Below are positions 47,331 to 60,779 of a DNA stretch of 64,000 nt, piece by piece (position 1 is the first letter of the stretch; every line of letters starts with the position of its first letter). Below the pieces are notes generated by a model, which ran no database searches, was not told the origin of the DNA, and saw only the letters and a list, made by a program, of their open reading frames with translations. Origin of the DNA: Onthophagus taurus (Eukaryota; Arthropoda; Insecta; Coleoptera; Scarabaeidae). Both the position numbers and the translations under genes were made by a program. The stretch is from contig NC_091972.1 of NCBI RefSeq assembly GCF_036711975.1, positions 7,817,001 through 7,881,000 on the forward strand, given 5' to 3'.

Positions 47331-49795
47331 AACTATCGCAGACAAAACATTTTACATAATTTACATAAAAATGCTTTAATGATAAAAAGAAAGGCCTTTA
47401 AGAATACATTTTAAGTAAAACAGAGTGTTTAGATTGATATAAAGGAAATGATAGGAAAGGATAATTTTATGGTACATTTCCATAACAATTTAGTATCAGT
47501 GTCGTTTTGAAGAGGGAAATAGAAGACGTTAGCGTTATTTGTGCTCAGCGCAACTGACGTTAAAAGTTTTTATTATGGATTTCCGCCTCGGCCGTCTTTA
47601 CGACAACGGCAGCAACGAGCCGGTTTTTACGGAGGAAAAGTTTCGCCGGCCGTAACGGTCTCGAAATGAAATTATTGGATGACGGGCACAGTAAAGTTTA
47701 ATGCGAAATAAAAACTGGATCAAGTATACCGGAGCTTATTTTGTAATTTCATTTTTCAGTCACCCTTAAAGTTTTCTGTCTTTATATTTTATCTGAGAAT
47801 CCGATTAATTTGCATCTATTTAAAAATCGAGCTGAAACCATACAAACTGAGATTGTTGTCGCTGGTTTTATATGAAAACAAGTCGATGTGCGCAAACTGT
47901 GTGTTACAATTTTATCGCGACGTCAAAATTAAGAGGTGTAAAATTTATAATACGTGTATTACGGCGCGCGGAGTTCGAGCTCATAAATTATTCATACCAC
48001 TTAACCAGCGCCGCTCATTACAACAACGTAGCCCCTCTACGTTCCGATTAAATTTCATAAATTTAATTTTTCCAGCATCGGACCTTGCCTTGTCTCGTCT
48101 ATATCTCTCCATTCTTCTCTGGCTTTAATCGTTAAACACTCGCATTAAGCCCGGTTTTTTATTCAATGCCCGGAGGAGAGGTTTAGTTTCAAATGGCTTT
48201 TTAATCTTCTCCGCTTGTTAATTGGAATTTAAGCCACCGCTGTAGCCATCTGTTATCTGATGCCGGGGTATTTCTTCTTTGCCTTTCGAACGGCACAAGC
48301 AACGAGAAATTGCTGCTACTCGAACGAACAGAAGTAAAAGAAAGACGAGAAGCATGTGCTTTCATTTACTACACTCTTTGTTTACGTCTTTCGATTTTAT
48401 GGTACCCATTGGGATTGTGCTTCTCGAACTGTATACCAGTATTGGAGAAAAGTCCATTGGGAAATTCGTTTCGCTTCCGGTTATTAAAAGATCGAACGGC
48501 GAAATCACTTGGGGTTAAAGGAACTATGCTACCACAAGAGTCCAATAGATTGTGTTCTGATTTAATAGTTATACATAGATAGAACAATAAAAAGTTAACA
48601 ATAGAATCGACGAATATTTAGGGAAAATGTAAATTTGTAAATACAATTTGAAAAGAATTATTGTTGAAAACAACAACGGAGTCCGTTGTGCGGCAAGCCA
48701 AATGTTTGGGTGCAATAGTTCGAAACGCTAAACACGAAACCGAAACGTATTTATGCATGGCGTAGTTTTCGACGAGCGAATGGTCGCGTTGGTTGTGCGT
48801 TGTGGAGCCCGTTTTATTATTGTAAACACGTTGTATTTACTCTCCTGTAATGAAAATATACTCGATGGGGGTTGTGCGAGACCTCATCTGGGACCACCAA
48901 CGACTTAATCGAGCCATTATCTGGACAAGGGTGGGCCTGTTTACACTCGGGTAAAAAAACAGAGTAAAAATAGCCCACCCAACCCGACATTACTACCAAA
49001 AAAAAAACACCCACCGCAAAACTTATTTGTAACCGAATTAGCGTTAACTTTGTTTCATAATTTTGATCGGTTCGTAAAATTTTATACGTAGTTCGAGCCA
49101 GCTGGCGTTGATCTAGTTATTGGGAAAAGAGCCTTCGAGAGTTTCCTGTTATTCCAGATTGCAGCTCACGCCTTCGTAACTCATGGGAACAGACATCGAC
49201 GTTGCAGAGTGGAACACGTCAAGTCAGCATAAGCCAAATGTGAAATATTGCACGCGGTGGAAATTATGGATCAACCCGAGTGATGGCGATGACTACAACG
49301 ACGGCCCCTCGGGATTATGATTTTTATTCTATACCCTGTGTTTTGGATCTAGTTTTATATGTATTTGCGCTGTATCTATGTGCAGCAAAAAATAATTGTT
49401 CTTTGTTCTGTTAATTCATTTATATGTTAAAATATAATCGAAATTCTTCTCGATCACTTTTACTTTTTAACAACATGAGTTTATTACAGTGAAAAGTGTT
49501 TTGACAATTATTCGTCATAATCTACGAAAAAAATTTCTGATTTTTCTTCTTTTTATTTAGGTTTATGATTGATGCAAGCCAAGATCCTTTTTGGGTTTGA
49601 GTCCAGATAATGGAGATAGCGAAGCACAGTACCATTTTGGTTTTGCTCTCTGCAGGTATGACAGAAAATATCAAGATTTTGAACTTTGAACTGTAGAAGT
49701 TACAATTTAGTATCGTGTCAATTGTCCAAGTTTTATTGTTGACAAATAGAGAGGGAAGAGATGTGAGGTGAATGAGGTGGCTCCACAGCCCGTTT
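47331..49795. other. Gene desert, third part
   Basis: No recognisable gene. Locally GC-rich at 47580-47660 and 47920-48060. The two overlapping 79-90-codon frames at 48279-48582 show no domain that I know. Confidence 0.4.
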
Positions 49796-50250
49796 CGAGC
49801 CTCGGTCTCCATTCATCCCTGTCCCTGGCCACTCTCCTCTAATTCCTACTTCCGACCATCTCCCTAGCGTCAGGGTCGACTGCTTCCTCCCATCTAAATC
49901 TCCGCCGCCCTCTCGGTCTCACTCCCTGTATTCATCTACCGATCAGTCGTCTCGGCACTCTCTCTTCTCCCATTCTGATCACGTGGCCAGCCCATCTTAG
50001 GCGTTGGAATCTGACGAACTGTGCCAGTGGCGAGTCTTTATAAATCTCATACAACTGGCGGTTGTATCTTAATCTCTACCTTCCTCCTCCCGAACTGGCA
50101 CAAATATTCTCCACAAAATCCTTCTCTCGAAGACATTCGCGCTTTCCACCGACTTTTGCGTCAGCGTCCATGCCTCAATCCCATAGAATACGCTCTATCG
50201 ACCAGGACTAATCTCCTTCTGACTTCCCCTTTCCTCTGTACCCAGCCCAG
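49796..50250 (-). mobile_element. RTE-like retroelement C-terminal fragment
   Basis: The minus strand reads WTLTQKSVESANVFERRILW then RIFVPVREEEG, RYNRQLYEIYKDSPLAQFVR, and FQRLRWAGHVIRMGEERVPR then RLIG, with GVRPRGRRRFRWEEAV following. This is the classical end of RTE-type polyproteins. It is better preserved than the other fragments here but still has frameshifts and stops. Confidence 0.75.
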
Positions 50251-50471
50251 ATAATTCTACACCAAGGTATGTGAGGTGAATATAGATCATTTAAATATTA
50301 GAGAAGATTAGAAATTTTGCGGCAAAATAAAAGAAAGTATCCTAAATATCTGTTGGTCAAATGGTTGTTGAGGAAAAATTTTTAGTGTTGTAAGATTCAG
50401 AAACTGGATAAGTGTCAGAATCATCTCAAAGTAGTGTTTATGGGAAGGTAAATCGGCTGGTTAAATTGCAG

Positions 50472-50579
50472 CTGGTTGTGCAATATACTTTTATGACTGT
50501 CTCCACTTCAGCTCCTGGTTATGAATTACCTGAAAGAAATAAAAATAATGAAATAATTATTAAACCAACAATTAACGAA
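50472..50579 (+). other. Exon-like segment of unknown gene
   Basis: 108 nt (36 codons, phase 0) between an acceptor AAATTGCAG and a strong donor GAA|GTAAGT. The encoded segment reads LVVQYTFMTVSTSAPGYELP then ERNKNNEIIIKPTINE, with ordinary amino-acid composition. The polypyrimidine tract before the acceptor is weak, and no neighbouring exon was found. It could be an exon of a gene spanning the desert, or chance. Confidence 0.25.
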
Positions 50580-50639
50580 GTAAGTACTTATGTAAATATT
50601 ATTCTTGTGTTATATTTGTTATAAAGTGTTGTGGAAAAA

Positions 50640-51806
50640 AAATCCGTATCTTTTAATAAGTCATAATGCGATAGATGAAAATGTAAAATGGGTTGCCAAC
50701 ATCTCAACTGAATAAGAAGTATTAATGTGAAGATCGAAATAAGTACGAAAGATGTAACGGAGACAACTTAATATTGCATACATAATTTAAAGTTAAATTG
50801 TTCGAGGAAAATACGGCCAGTAAAGTTTTACGGTCGGACATTAAGATAAAATGTGGACGAAAACTTGTGTGAAACAACGTCCGCACGTCCCGTTTGGAGC
50901 CGAGTTTTGGGGTCGTAACGATTCTCCCCTTGGCGCCAATCTTCGGGAAAGTGTTGAAAACTTTTCCGTCCGAAAGAACTGTGCCTGAAAAAGGTGACGG
51001 ATTAAGGTCATCTCGCTACCTGAAACGGATCAATAAACACATAGTTTGTATTATGAAAATGATCATTTTAATAAATACAAATGTTGTTGAGACTTTATAT
51101 TATAAAATTTTTTTTACGGTTGTAATCCAGGGTTATCCCATTTCATAGCTATAGCTGTAAATGTTGACGAGATTGCCGTTCGGAGTCGTTTCCGTAACTC
51201 CGGTCTCTGCCTAGTTTCCGTGTTTCGAGCGGATCTCTCCGAGGAAATATGATGGAAATAGCGTGTTTCAGAGCGACGCACGATTCCCCAGCCTCTGCGC
51301 CACCTCCGCTGTCTGAGTCCGTGCGAGTATTGAATTTCTATAAAGCGAAATCACTGGCGGGCATCGCAGAATTTTATTTAGCTTTTATTACAGCCTGACA
51401 TTTCGGCCGTCGTCATCTTCGTACGATTCGAAAATTCACGCGGTACAACCATGGGACGTGGGTCTGTTATTGGATTTGCGTGACGTAGTGAATGTCACGA
51501 AACGTCGTATATACGTTGTCGTTTTTATCTGGTTGGCAAGGGTCTCTTTAAGTTGTCCTCCACTGAATCACCCCCCGAGACGGTAGAGTTGAAGAAAAGA
51601 AACTAATTTTACGGATGACTAAAACAGATTTGATGGACAAGTTAATGAATGTGTTGAAGATTAAAGTTGTTGGGTGGTGATTTGCAAATTTACAATACAC
51701 TTTAATCGTTGACATCAAATTAACTTTACGGTTTGTGTCGATTTGATCGATTAATTTCAAAGTATTTGATGTCATATCAAGGGGTTTCTGTTGTAGTAGT
51801 GTTATT
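50640..51806. other. Desert, no gene seen
   Basis: CpG-containing block at 50870-51020 and 51170-51500, otherwise AT-rich. Nothing recognised. Confidence 0.35.
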
Positions 51807-52295
51807 ATACCGTCACATTCAAAGATAGCCTTACGCTGGAAAGAACTTCCAGGTCACAGACAAGCGAAGAGTATGATAACTCCGTCGCAAAACAAAACCA
51901 AAGAGGTTTTGTGCCTCAGCAAAGGGGATCTAAGAACGCTCTCAGGCTACCTAACCGGCCATGTGCCCCTAAAATACCACCTCTTCCACATTGGACAAGC
52001 TGAGGATCAAACTTGTCGACTATGCAACGACGAGTCAGAAACTGCTGAACATATACTGTGCAATTGCGTCGCCAGAGGACGTCTAAGGCACAACGTCTTC
52101 GGTAAAACTACCCTGTTACCTACCGACATAAAGGTTCAAGACCTTAGGACAATACTAAGGTTCATTAAGGACCTACATTTGCCCTAAACCATTGGAGGGC
52201 TAAAGTTACAATAGATCTTATAGGTCGCGGTAACGAGAGGGGCCGCCCTCCTCAGCCCGGCAGCAATAATAATAATAATAATAATACCGTCACAT
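51807..52295 (+). mobile_element. 5'-truncated non-LTR insertion with target-site duplication
   Basis: The 12-bp sequence ATACCGTCACAT flanks the insert (51807-51818 and 52284-52295). The insert has an open frame 51873-52187 encoding the end of a polyprotein: LSGYLTGHVPLKYHLFHIGQ (RNase H-like end), then a Cys/His cluster CRLCNDESETAEHILCNC. It ends in (AAT)n (52264-52283) directly before the duplication, typical of I/R1-type elements. The clean duplication and intact frame suggest a recent insertion by 5'-truncated reverse transcription. Confidence 0.8.
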
Positions 52296-53200
52296 AGTTT
52301 CAAGTCATTTATTACAAGTGTTCTTCTGAAGTTGACCGTGCGTCAGTAAGCGTTCGTTTTATCGGTACTTCACAGACGTTGGCGTCTCGACGAGATGGAA
52401 CAAAGGAAGCGTACACGATAATCATTGTCCGTTTCGTCTTTTCTCTCTCACTCTCCGCCATTTGAATTAATTTTACTTCTTCCTAAATACATTATAAGAC
52501 TACGTCTGCATTGTCGAGTCGTCTCGCCATTGTGTCCGTTTATCACAATGGAAGCGATGCGGTCTCGCAGCCGGCGTCCTCTTGCTGCCGCTTCCTCTTC
52601 GTCCTCTCTCTTCCTCCGACACGGAGTTTCTTCTCATCGTACCGTTTCAACCGCGCGCCGTTCTCTTGCTTGGATACAGAACAAACTCGAGTACAAAGTT
52701 CGTATCAGATTTGTGTTTATTGTTCGCGGTTCCAAAGTCGTGAGCGTATATTAAAACCGCTCGCGGTACGGTTACACACGTAACTTTATGCTGTTGCGCT
52801 ATCGTAAGTTATATTAAGTTATACCGGGGACGTTATTAATGCGACAATAGCCCTTTATGTGAGAGAGCGTTCGTCTCGGAATCCGACCCGATCCAGTTGT
52901 TGTTGTTGGCGTGGCTCCCTTTTGCAAAAATAACACGCGCATACACGTCTGCCTCGCTGATTCGATTATGTAAATGGTTGGAACGCGCGTCTAGTTTGGT
53001 AGTATGGTCGTTCAAGTGGATTGTGTATGGGCGAAACCGTTCTTTCTCTCTCTCTGAATATACCGAGAAGGGTTGGGCATTTTATGTTGCGAACTAAGAT
53101 TGATGGGGCTCATTTGATTTACACCGGCCGTTACCTCTTTCCTTCTATTCTTCATCTAAGTTTATTTTACCTTCGGGTTATGAACTATACAAACATCTTT
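52296..53200. other. CpG-richer block with open frames, no recognised gene
   Basis: From 52330 to 53100 the sequence is noticeably richer in CpG than its surroundings. Overlapping frames (52425-52754, 52511-52783) are Ser/Arg-rich without known domains. It could be a promoter region or first exon of a gene running rightward out of the window; nothing decides this. Confidence 0.25.
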
Positions 53201-56200
53201 GAATAAAACGAATCGAAACTATTATTAGAATATATGTATAAACATTAAAAACAATTGGCCCCATCGTGGTTATCTGGAGATACGTCCGATGCTAACAACG
53301 TTTTTTTTTGCTAACATGTTCAAGTTTATTATTTTTCATGACTGCGCAAAATCGCCTTATGACCGCATCGTCGATCCAACGATAGCGGGATGCTTTTTAA
53401 CAGATAATCGATCGTTTATTACGACAACGATGTAGTTAAATGGGAATATGGAGCGGAGCTCTGGGACTATCAATTACAACTTAAGATCGAATATATCGAT
53501 TTGAATAAAAGATTACGTCTTGGAGATTAATGTAAATTGTTGAGAACAAATTGGTATTTGTAAAAGAATCAAAAAGAATTACATATAGGTGAAAGGTACT
53601 AAACTCGTAGGAGCAATAAAAATCGTACATGTCCGGCGGAAAAGTCACATAGTAACGTTTTAGTGGGTCGTATAAAGTTTTGCAAACTCAATCTCGCGCG
53701 AAATCTCCCTCATTTTAAAGCCGTTCGCTGCCTAAGGCGTGCTTTCAGGGCAAAAACGTTGCAGAGGATTTAAATCAAAAGGCCAAGAATCACAATCCGA
53801 TTTTATGGGGCCATATAGCGTGGCCGGATTTGAAAACGCTGTGTTGACGTAGTTTCGCTCGGGAAGGGTCTTAACGTTTAGGAGGGTACAAATAGGGATT
53901 AAAACTTAACAATGTCTCTACACGTATAAATGGTTCTTCTTAAATTTAAAATACGTTTTGGTTTATTTTTGCAGTTCAAACTTATATCTTGTATAGAGAA
54001 TTCAAGTATTGTAGTTACAATCTTGGTTGTAAATCCGATCGCGTTCCTTAGTTCCAGTGGATACGCCCATTTTTTCGATTCACCTCGTTACCAGGGCCGT
54101 AATCAGGGACAAGAAAGAAGCAAAAGGAAATATAGCGTTACCTGCTATGTTTCCAGTCGTCAAAGCCCCCATTATCCTGTAGGCGATGGAGTGTGTAAAT
54201 AATTCAGTGCGTGTCTTTGTGGCATTCGAGCGCGCTATTCCAAGGTAAAACCGGGAATACGAAACGGTCCTAATTTACAATTCGCTCGGAGAGAAGTTGC
54301 GAGGATATAAATAGGGATGAGGAGAAGGTCTTTTGATCTTGCGACGATTTTTTTCGATAATACTTGTCAAAAAGAAGTGGAAAAAGATGTGGTCTTAGAC
54401 TAGAAAGATTAATCTACTTTTAGTGTTGAACTGTTGGGTAAAGACGGTGAGAAAACGTGTTGAAGTGTAAATGTGACTGAGGGAATCGCTTCGTTTGCTC
54501 TCGGTGACGATTATTATTCGCTAACGAGGCGGGAAATTTGTAATTTTGGCAAGTAAAAAAGAGACGCGCGTTACACGAATGCGCTCGCCCTCGGTCCAAA
54601 TTACTTTGCATATTTTATGAAATTCGTCTGGAAATTCGTGCGGAATTTTAAATTTTCGAGCGGTGCGGATCGCATTAGCATGTAAAAGGGGGCAATCCAT
54701 TCTCAATGGGGCGGGATATTTAAATTAAGAGTTTGGCACAAAACCTCTGCATGCACAATTCACGCTGTGTACTTATAAAAGAGATTCAATATATTCAACA
54801 AACTCTTAAAAGCAATCGAGTTTTAGCTCCTCAAAGTTCTTTTTGTTAACGTTCTTTTAGCCTTAAATTAAAACGTGAACCTATTTTTGTGATTTAGGGA
54901 GGACGACGTCGTCGACGATGGCGTTCACCGTTGCCATAATTTAATAGAGAACAATGGCCGTGAACATAAAGGACAGAACGCGGAATCATGATACACCGGG
55001 ACCCTGTACCGGAGAAACAATGGTACACAACAATTTAGCAGATCAAATTCAGATAAATGCTTCGTTCCACGTCGAGATTAGATGCGCATGCCGAGGATTC
55101 CGCCGTGGTTACGACACAACCATCCGAAGAGAGGGTCGGCCATTCTCCGAGCACGGTTATTCTTGCGCTTTTTGTTCACTGTTCCGGAATCCCTATTCAA
55201 TTCTACATTGACATATTTATGTGCACGTATCGTTAAAGGAAGAGAAACCCAGCATAAGCGGTATTTTAATAAAAACATCCTCTTTCTAAATACGTAGTCA
55301 TTTAGTATTAACGACCATAAGGTTCAAAAGGCATCTAACAGTTGGTGCTTTTCACGAAATGTTCCCCCATTTCTATCTTTCTATATTTTACCCCTACTCG
55401 GTGTTTAGTAAAAATTTAATGAACAGTATTAATTAGTAACTCTGCAGATTGCTATAAGAGGGTGTACGGTGTTCTCTCTCACTCTTGTATTTTTTGCTTG
55501 CTTCTTTTCCCATTGCTGTTGATGATAGATCCGGTACCGCCCGCAGTCCCCAACAGACACGTTTGGGGGTGAGCGCGCTTGGAAGCACCTCCTCTCTCTA
55601 TGATGAATGAATCGCATGCAAGAATAATGACCAGAAAGCCGAAGCCCTGGAGTCCCAGGGCTGTAATCAACCACCCACAGCCACCGGCCGTGATAAATTC
55701 GAGTTGCACGGTAACGATTTCTTTGTGCGGTCAGCCTTCAATCGCCGACCGGTGTATGCCGATTGATTACGTGCACGGGATTGGGATTAATGAGCGAGTT
55801 GCGGAGAGACGTGAAATGAAAGTAATTGATTCCTTTAATGTTTTCCGAACGGGCGGTTCATTTCAATTTTTATTCTTTCTCTTTCTCGTTCCCTTATTCG
55901 TTTTCAAATGACACAGGACGTGTGGTTCTTTAACAAGAATTGATAAATCTATTTCTATTCGTAGAACAAGTCTTTTATATCCCCTCAAATTGTGAATATG
56001 GTCTTCATTTACGAGATTACATACTGTCATATTGTAAAATATTGCAAGTAAGTATCCGTTGTTTCGATTATGAAAATAATTCTACATCATCGGCTAACCA
56101 TAAATTAACATTAGTTCCTTTCGCGGAGAAAAGACCTTAGGGCAGTTTCTTATTAATATTTAAAATCCCCTATTTTCGACCACACCTACCCGGGACCTTC

Positions 56201-59200
56201 GGGTTCGTCCCACGTTGAACTAAACTTGTTATTTGAGAAAATTAACTTTTTTAAATGCCCAATTTCATGTCTATGTTGAGACAAAAAATGCGGTGGTAAA
56301 GCTAGGGTGCCTTGGGCATCTCCAAAAGGTTACTTTGGATTTATAGACGACGATAGTCCAAGAAACTGCGACCGCAAGATAAACCCACGCTCGTCCCCGA
56401 ATACGACGACTGCGCCTCGTTCCAGCTTTTTCTTGAATGTTCTTATACGATATACGTTCATCGTGTAGAAGTGGAGGTTTGTTGGCATTCGTGACCGTGT
56501 AGGGAATTTTCTAAAAGGTTGTAAGTGGACTTGTATAAAATTAACATAATAATACGGTTTTGAAAAGATATCTTAGTTGTTGGAGAAATTTTGTAATTAC
56601 CGGTTATATCTATTTATAACGATATTTCAACAAGATTTTATCTAACAACTATTTGAAGAATATAATTTGCTCGCCGAAGGAAAATTATTCCCCGCAGATA
56701 AATACGTTTCTATGTCCCGTGCAGAAATTGCTCCGCGATGACGGGATTAACAGCAGCGTTATTTTCTTATGAAGATAAAGGGTGTACATTATTCACTTAT
56801 TACGGCAACTAAAGTATCAATTTCCCGTTGAATGTAGCTTCGAAGTACAGGTACCATTATCCTTTGCTAATTAACATAATGATAGCGAAAGGCGGCTTCT
56901 TGGTGCTATAAAATTTAATGGTTAAGGTTATTATTATAGGGTTTTCTTGCTTTTGGCGTGAAATTAGATATTTAACCGAGTACTTGTCGGCTCCATAATT
57001 ATTTATTAGTTTATATAGTCGATATTATAACAATTTTACTTTTTTTTTATAAATATCCTTCAAATATCATTATCGCTAATACAATAAAATGAAACAATTT
57101 AGCTTGAAGCTATTCTAGAACACAACTTGAAAACATGTTTATGAACTCCGCATTCATATTTGATTTATGAACATGACAAATGAAACATGCATGAATTACA
57201 ACGCGTAATTTTCCCGTTCTTGTATGGAATGGTCGCGCGTATATCATTAGAGAACGTATTGGCACGTGAACGCAACATTGTAATAATGGTTGGCATCACG
57301 AGCAACGCGTCCATTGGGTTGATGTGATGGTGGTGGTAGAAAAGAAACCGAGTGCCAAGTCGTTCCGTTATATGACACTAGTTATAACCGCGTGCTTTTT
57401 TTTCCTTTAATGTAGCCATCGCGTAACATGTTAAGAGAATTTGGCCTCGGGCCAGAAAACAATTTACTTCATGGACACCGATTCTGGTGATGTTGCTGGT
57501 CTTCTACTCTCTAAAATGGGGTAGGCTGATTTTAAAGAGGAAACTACCCAAGCTTTTGCCAAGAATAATATTTTTTTTCTTTTCGGCATCGTTTTCGATT
57601 CCAATAATATTGTTCTTAGTGATAGATGATCCTTTTTTGTTTCTTTGAAACGAAATAAATAATAAGAATGTTTCTTTTTATAGCATAAAACGAGTCCAAC
57701 CCGGAAACGGTTATAATTTAACGCTTCATTTGTATTTCCTACAGGAAATTCTAACAGCACAAAACCGATATTTCCTGTTAATATCAATCTAAATCTGTTA
57801 TTATATCTTTACAGTTTGATATCGTAATGTAGCGTTTAATTTTGTAATATTGAAAATAGTTAATTGCAAACACGAAAGGGAGAGATTAAAAGAAAGAAAA
57901 CATAGTGACTAATCGAAAATCAATTCCATTCAACGATTCGAACTGATTCGAACGAGCATTAATTAACTGACAAACAAACAAAATTGCAAAGCCTTCGTCG
58001 TCGTTTCGTTTTTCTCCGTCCTTTTTCCTCCCCGTTTCGTATATTCGTGCATTCAAAAGAAATCAGTTCTCGAACTCACAATTTAAACTTATTCGTAATC
58101 GAGTCCGGTACACGAACGCTAATTAAAACCGTTTTGTTTATCTTATCGCCCACGGTTACACTCGGAGCTGACGCGAAAAAGAAATAATTAGCACACTGGA
58201 ATCGTATAGATAAGTGCGGCCGATTCAGCTAATTAACAGTATCGTAAATATGGACCCTGTGTTCGTTTCTCCCCTCTAGGTTCGGACTCCTCCAACATCT
58301 CCCTTTCTCTCCCCTCAATTGGGTATACGGACCGTTAATTCTAATTAAAACCTCTTGTTCTCGGTGGAAAAGCGGCCACTAATTTCGTTCAACGACTAGA
58401 GAATGAGTCTGAGCTTTATCGGTTTCTTTTTAATTACAAAATTCGAAAGAAAAAAATATCTAGGTTTCGATAACGTTTCTTATATCTTATATAGTTTGCG
58501 TGTTTCTTTGCGATATTAAAGCTCGTCTCCGTTTTTTGAAATACAACCGAAGACGTAAAAATATGAAACGCCCTGGAACTTTTGATGTCTTTATTACGAT
58601 CGCCCCGAGGTCGCAATAAATTTATTCATATCGTAGCGTTCATAAAAAAGAGCTCCTCATCTGTTTTCGAGCTTTATTTTGTTTTATTATTGAGAAGAAG
58701 ATTCGTTTCATGTGGCCGCAACGCTAGAAAACATTAAGCACTTTGAGTTATATTCGGCGCAGGGAGGTTATTAAGGACGCTATGGTTTTTCCTTTATTTT
58801 GGTTGAGGAGACACTTGTATCCATTTCCCGTATCTTTATTGCTTTCTCGTTGAGTATTTTTTCCGGGAAGTGGTATTCTTAAGAATCTATCTCAAATGTC
58901 TATTTTTGTAATTTTTATTTATGATGGTTGGAGTTTAACCAACAAATTATATATGAAAAATTAATTTATATTTTACAATGAATGAATGCTTGAATGAAAA
59001 CTTTAACGTAAGTGTGGTTGCATAACTTTACTACTTTCAGTTGAGAATAAACTTGGTATAGAGACATTACAATTAATCTGGATCTAATATTCATGCAAAA
59101 TTAAAATTATGGATTTTAGTATTATTACAAACAAGAAAAAATTGCCTTAACCCTATTCAGATTTCAAAAATTCTTGGTACGTGCTAATATTATCGTTATG

Positions 59201-59224
59201 CTCATGCTATTATTATTATTATGT

Positions 59225-59226
<2 letters not shown>
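53201..59226. other. Gene desert, fourth part
   Basis: No recognisable host gene or element. CpG-containing blocks at 53640-53880, 54470-54680, 55080-55200 and 55540-55830. 57890-58350 is dense in TAATTA/ATTAATTA motifs. An exon-like segment is listed at 55965. Confidence 0.35.
55965..56047 (+). other. Exon-like segment of unknown gene
   Basis: 83 nt between an acceptor TTTCTATTCGTAG with a fair pyrimidine tract and a strong donor CAA|GTAAGT. Two frames are open; one reads EQVFYIPSNCEYGLHLRDYI. No homology recognised. Splice signals alone support it. Confidence 0.2.

Positions 59227-59262
<36 letters not shown>
59227..59262. repeat. (AT)18 microsatellite
   Basis: Uninterrupted AT dinucleotide repeat of 36 nt, preceded by ATTATTATTATTATG. 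Confidence 0.95.
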
Positions 59263-59265
<3 letters not shown>

Positions 59266-59709
59266 ATTGTAAAAAATGATTAATATAGAAGCGGAAACTA
59301 AGTTAGGTACAGCAGCAAAACAAAGATGAATTCTTTATGAATTAAAACCAGATGAAAAAAGATATAGGAAGAAGAGATGACATGTTGATAAAGAAGAATG
59401 GACTACTATAAGAAGAAGATAAAATGTATAGGAGAGGAATATAAAGGATTAAATAAGTTTTTAAGTGACCTGTCAAGATTAGACTTATATTAATCTTGAT
59501 CATAATCTATTGAAAACTATTTAGAGGTCAGCTAAATGTCCAAAAATCTATTATATTTTTATAAATAATAAAGTAATAAAGATGAAATAGTTTATTTACC
59601 TAATACTTTATTCCGCAATGCATTTTCTAATATAACCTTTCTGTTGCAACACATGTCAGGGATGAAAAACAAAAGATGAAGAAGATCCAAAGCTAAAATC
59701 AATCAACTA

Positions 59710-60760
59710 GATGCTTTGGGTAGTTTATTTCTCCTCCCTCAAGTCTTTGTTTAGACATTTTCTTCTAATAGTAGTTTGTTCACAACTTTTCATTACTCAT
59801 TCCAGTACCTTTCTTGGTTTTCACCCTTCCTTTTTTCTATCCATCCTTCTTTCTTTATTTTTTTATTACTGCCAACCTCCCAGTTCTACGTCTAATGCCG
59901 TTCTTGCCTTTATAATCTATTCTCTCTGCACAATCTCCTTCCTGTCTTTGCAATTTCTGTTCAGATTCTTAGTTACATTTCTGGTCTCTATAAATGTCTT
60001 CCTTTCTTCTTTTCTCTGACCGGTTTCTTAACACTCGTTTTCTTCTGTCCTCCTCTCTGCCTTGTCTCTCTTTACGCTTTTCAGTTTCTTGTAAGTATGT
60101 TTCTTTTATTAGAACTTACTCCCTAGTCTTCCTTTTCTTAATGCAGTCTCTAATTTCTCTCTAATTCAGTCTATATCTTGACAGTATTCCCCTACTAGAT
60201 CAATGTCTTCCTTTCCTTTACAATCTCCGTCCAATGTCTCTCTTCTCTGTACAAATAGTTTCCTGTCTTTCTACTTCACCCCTGGTTACTTTTCTCTTCT
60301 TTCTATTATTAGTCACCATCTTGTCTTTCCAGCCTCTTTCAGTTACTTTCTTTTATTATCGTCTCTTTTCAATATGTGTTCTATCCTATTCCTAGCCTCT
60401 ATCTTTTCTAGTTAATATCTTATTCTCTTTTTAGTCTCTATTCAATCTGTTCCATCAATTCCCAGTTCCTTGCCAGCCTACCGTCTTTCACCAAGTCTTC
60501 TGCCAAGTCTCTGTCTACTGTTACCAGTTTCTTTGTAGTATTCCTCTCCTCTGTTTGGCATCGCCCTTGCCATTTAAGGCTCTTTCCAATCTCCCTTCTT
60601 TGTTTGGTACCATTTTCTCTTTGCAGTTTTTCTTCAGTACCTTTCTGCCCAATCTCTGTTCAGCCTCTTTCTTCTATTACCAATTCTCTTCTTGTCTTTT
60701 CAAACTCGGTTTGTTTTTCTATTTACAGCTTCTGCTACTATTCTTTCTGCAATTATATAG
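59710..60760. repeat. ~1 kb pyrimidine-rich, strand-asymmetric stretch
   Basis: The plus strand is overwhelmingly T and C, with recurring TCTCTxTTC, CAGTCTCTxTTCAG and CTTTCCAG words, like a highly diverged tandem repeat. The Phe/Ser/Leu-rich frames in it (59711-60019, 60203-60415, 60555-60764) result from this composition and are not taken as genes. Confidence 0.6.
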
Positions 60761-60779
60761 ATAAAATAATTTATTCTAA

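Noticed and set aside
52425..52783. Ser/Arg-rich overlapping frames of 90-109 codons
   Set aside because: Overlapping in different frames, CpG-rich composition, no known domain; not called as a gene.
59711..60764. Phe/Ser/Leu-rich frames looking like membrane proteins
   Set aside because: They follow from the TC-rich composition and have no splice structure or family resemblance.
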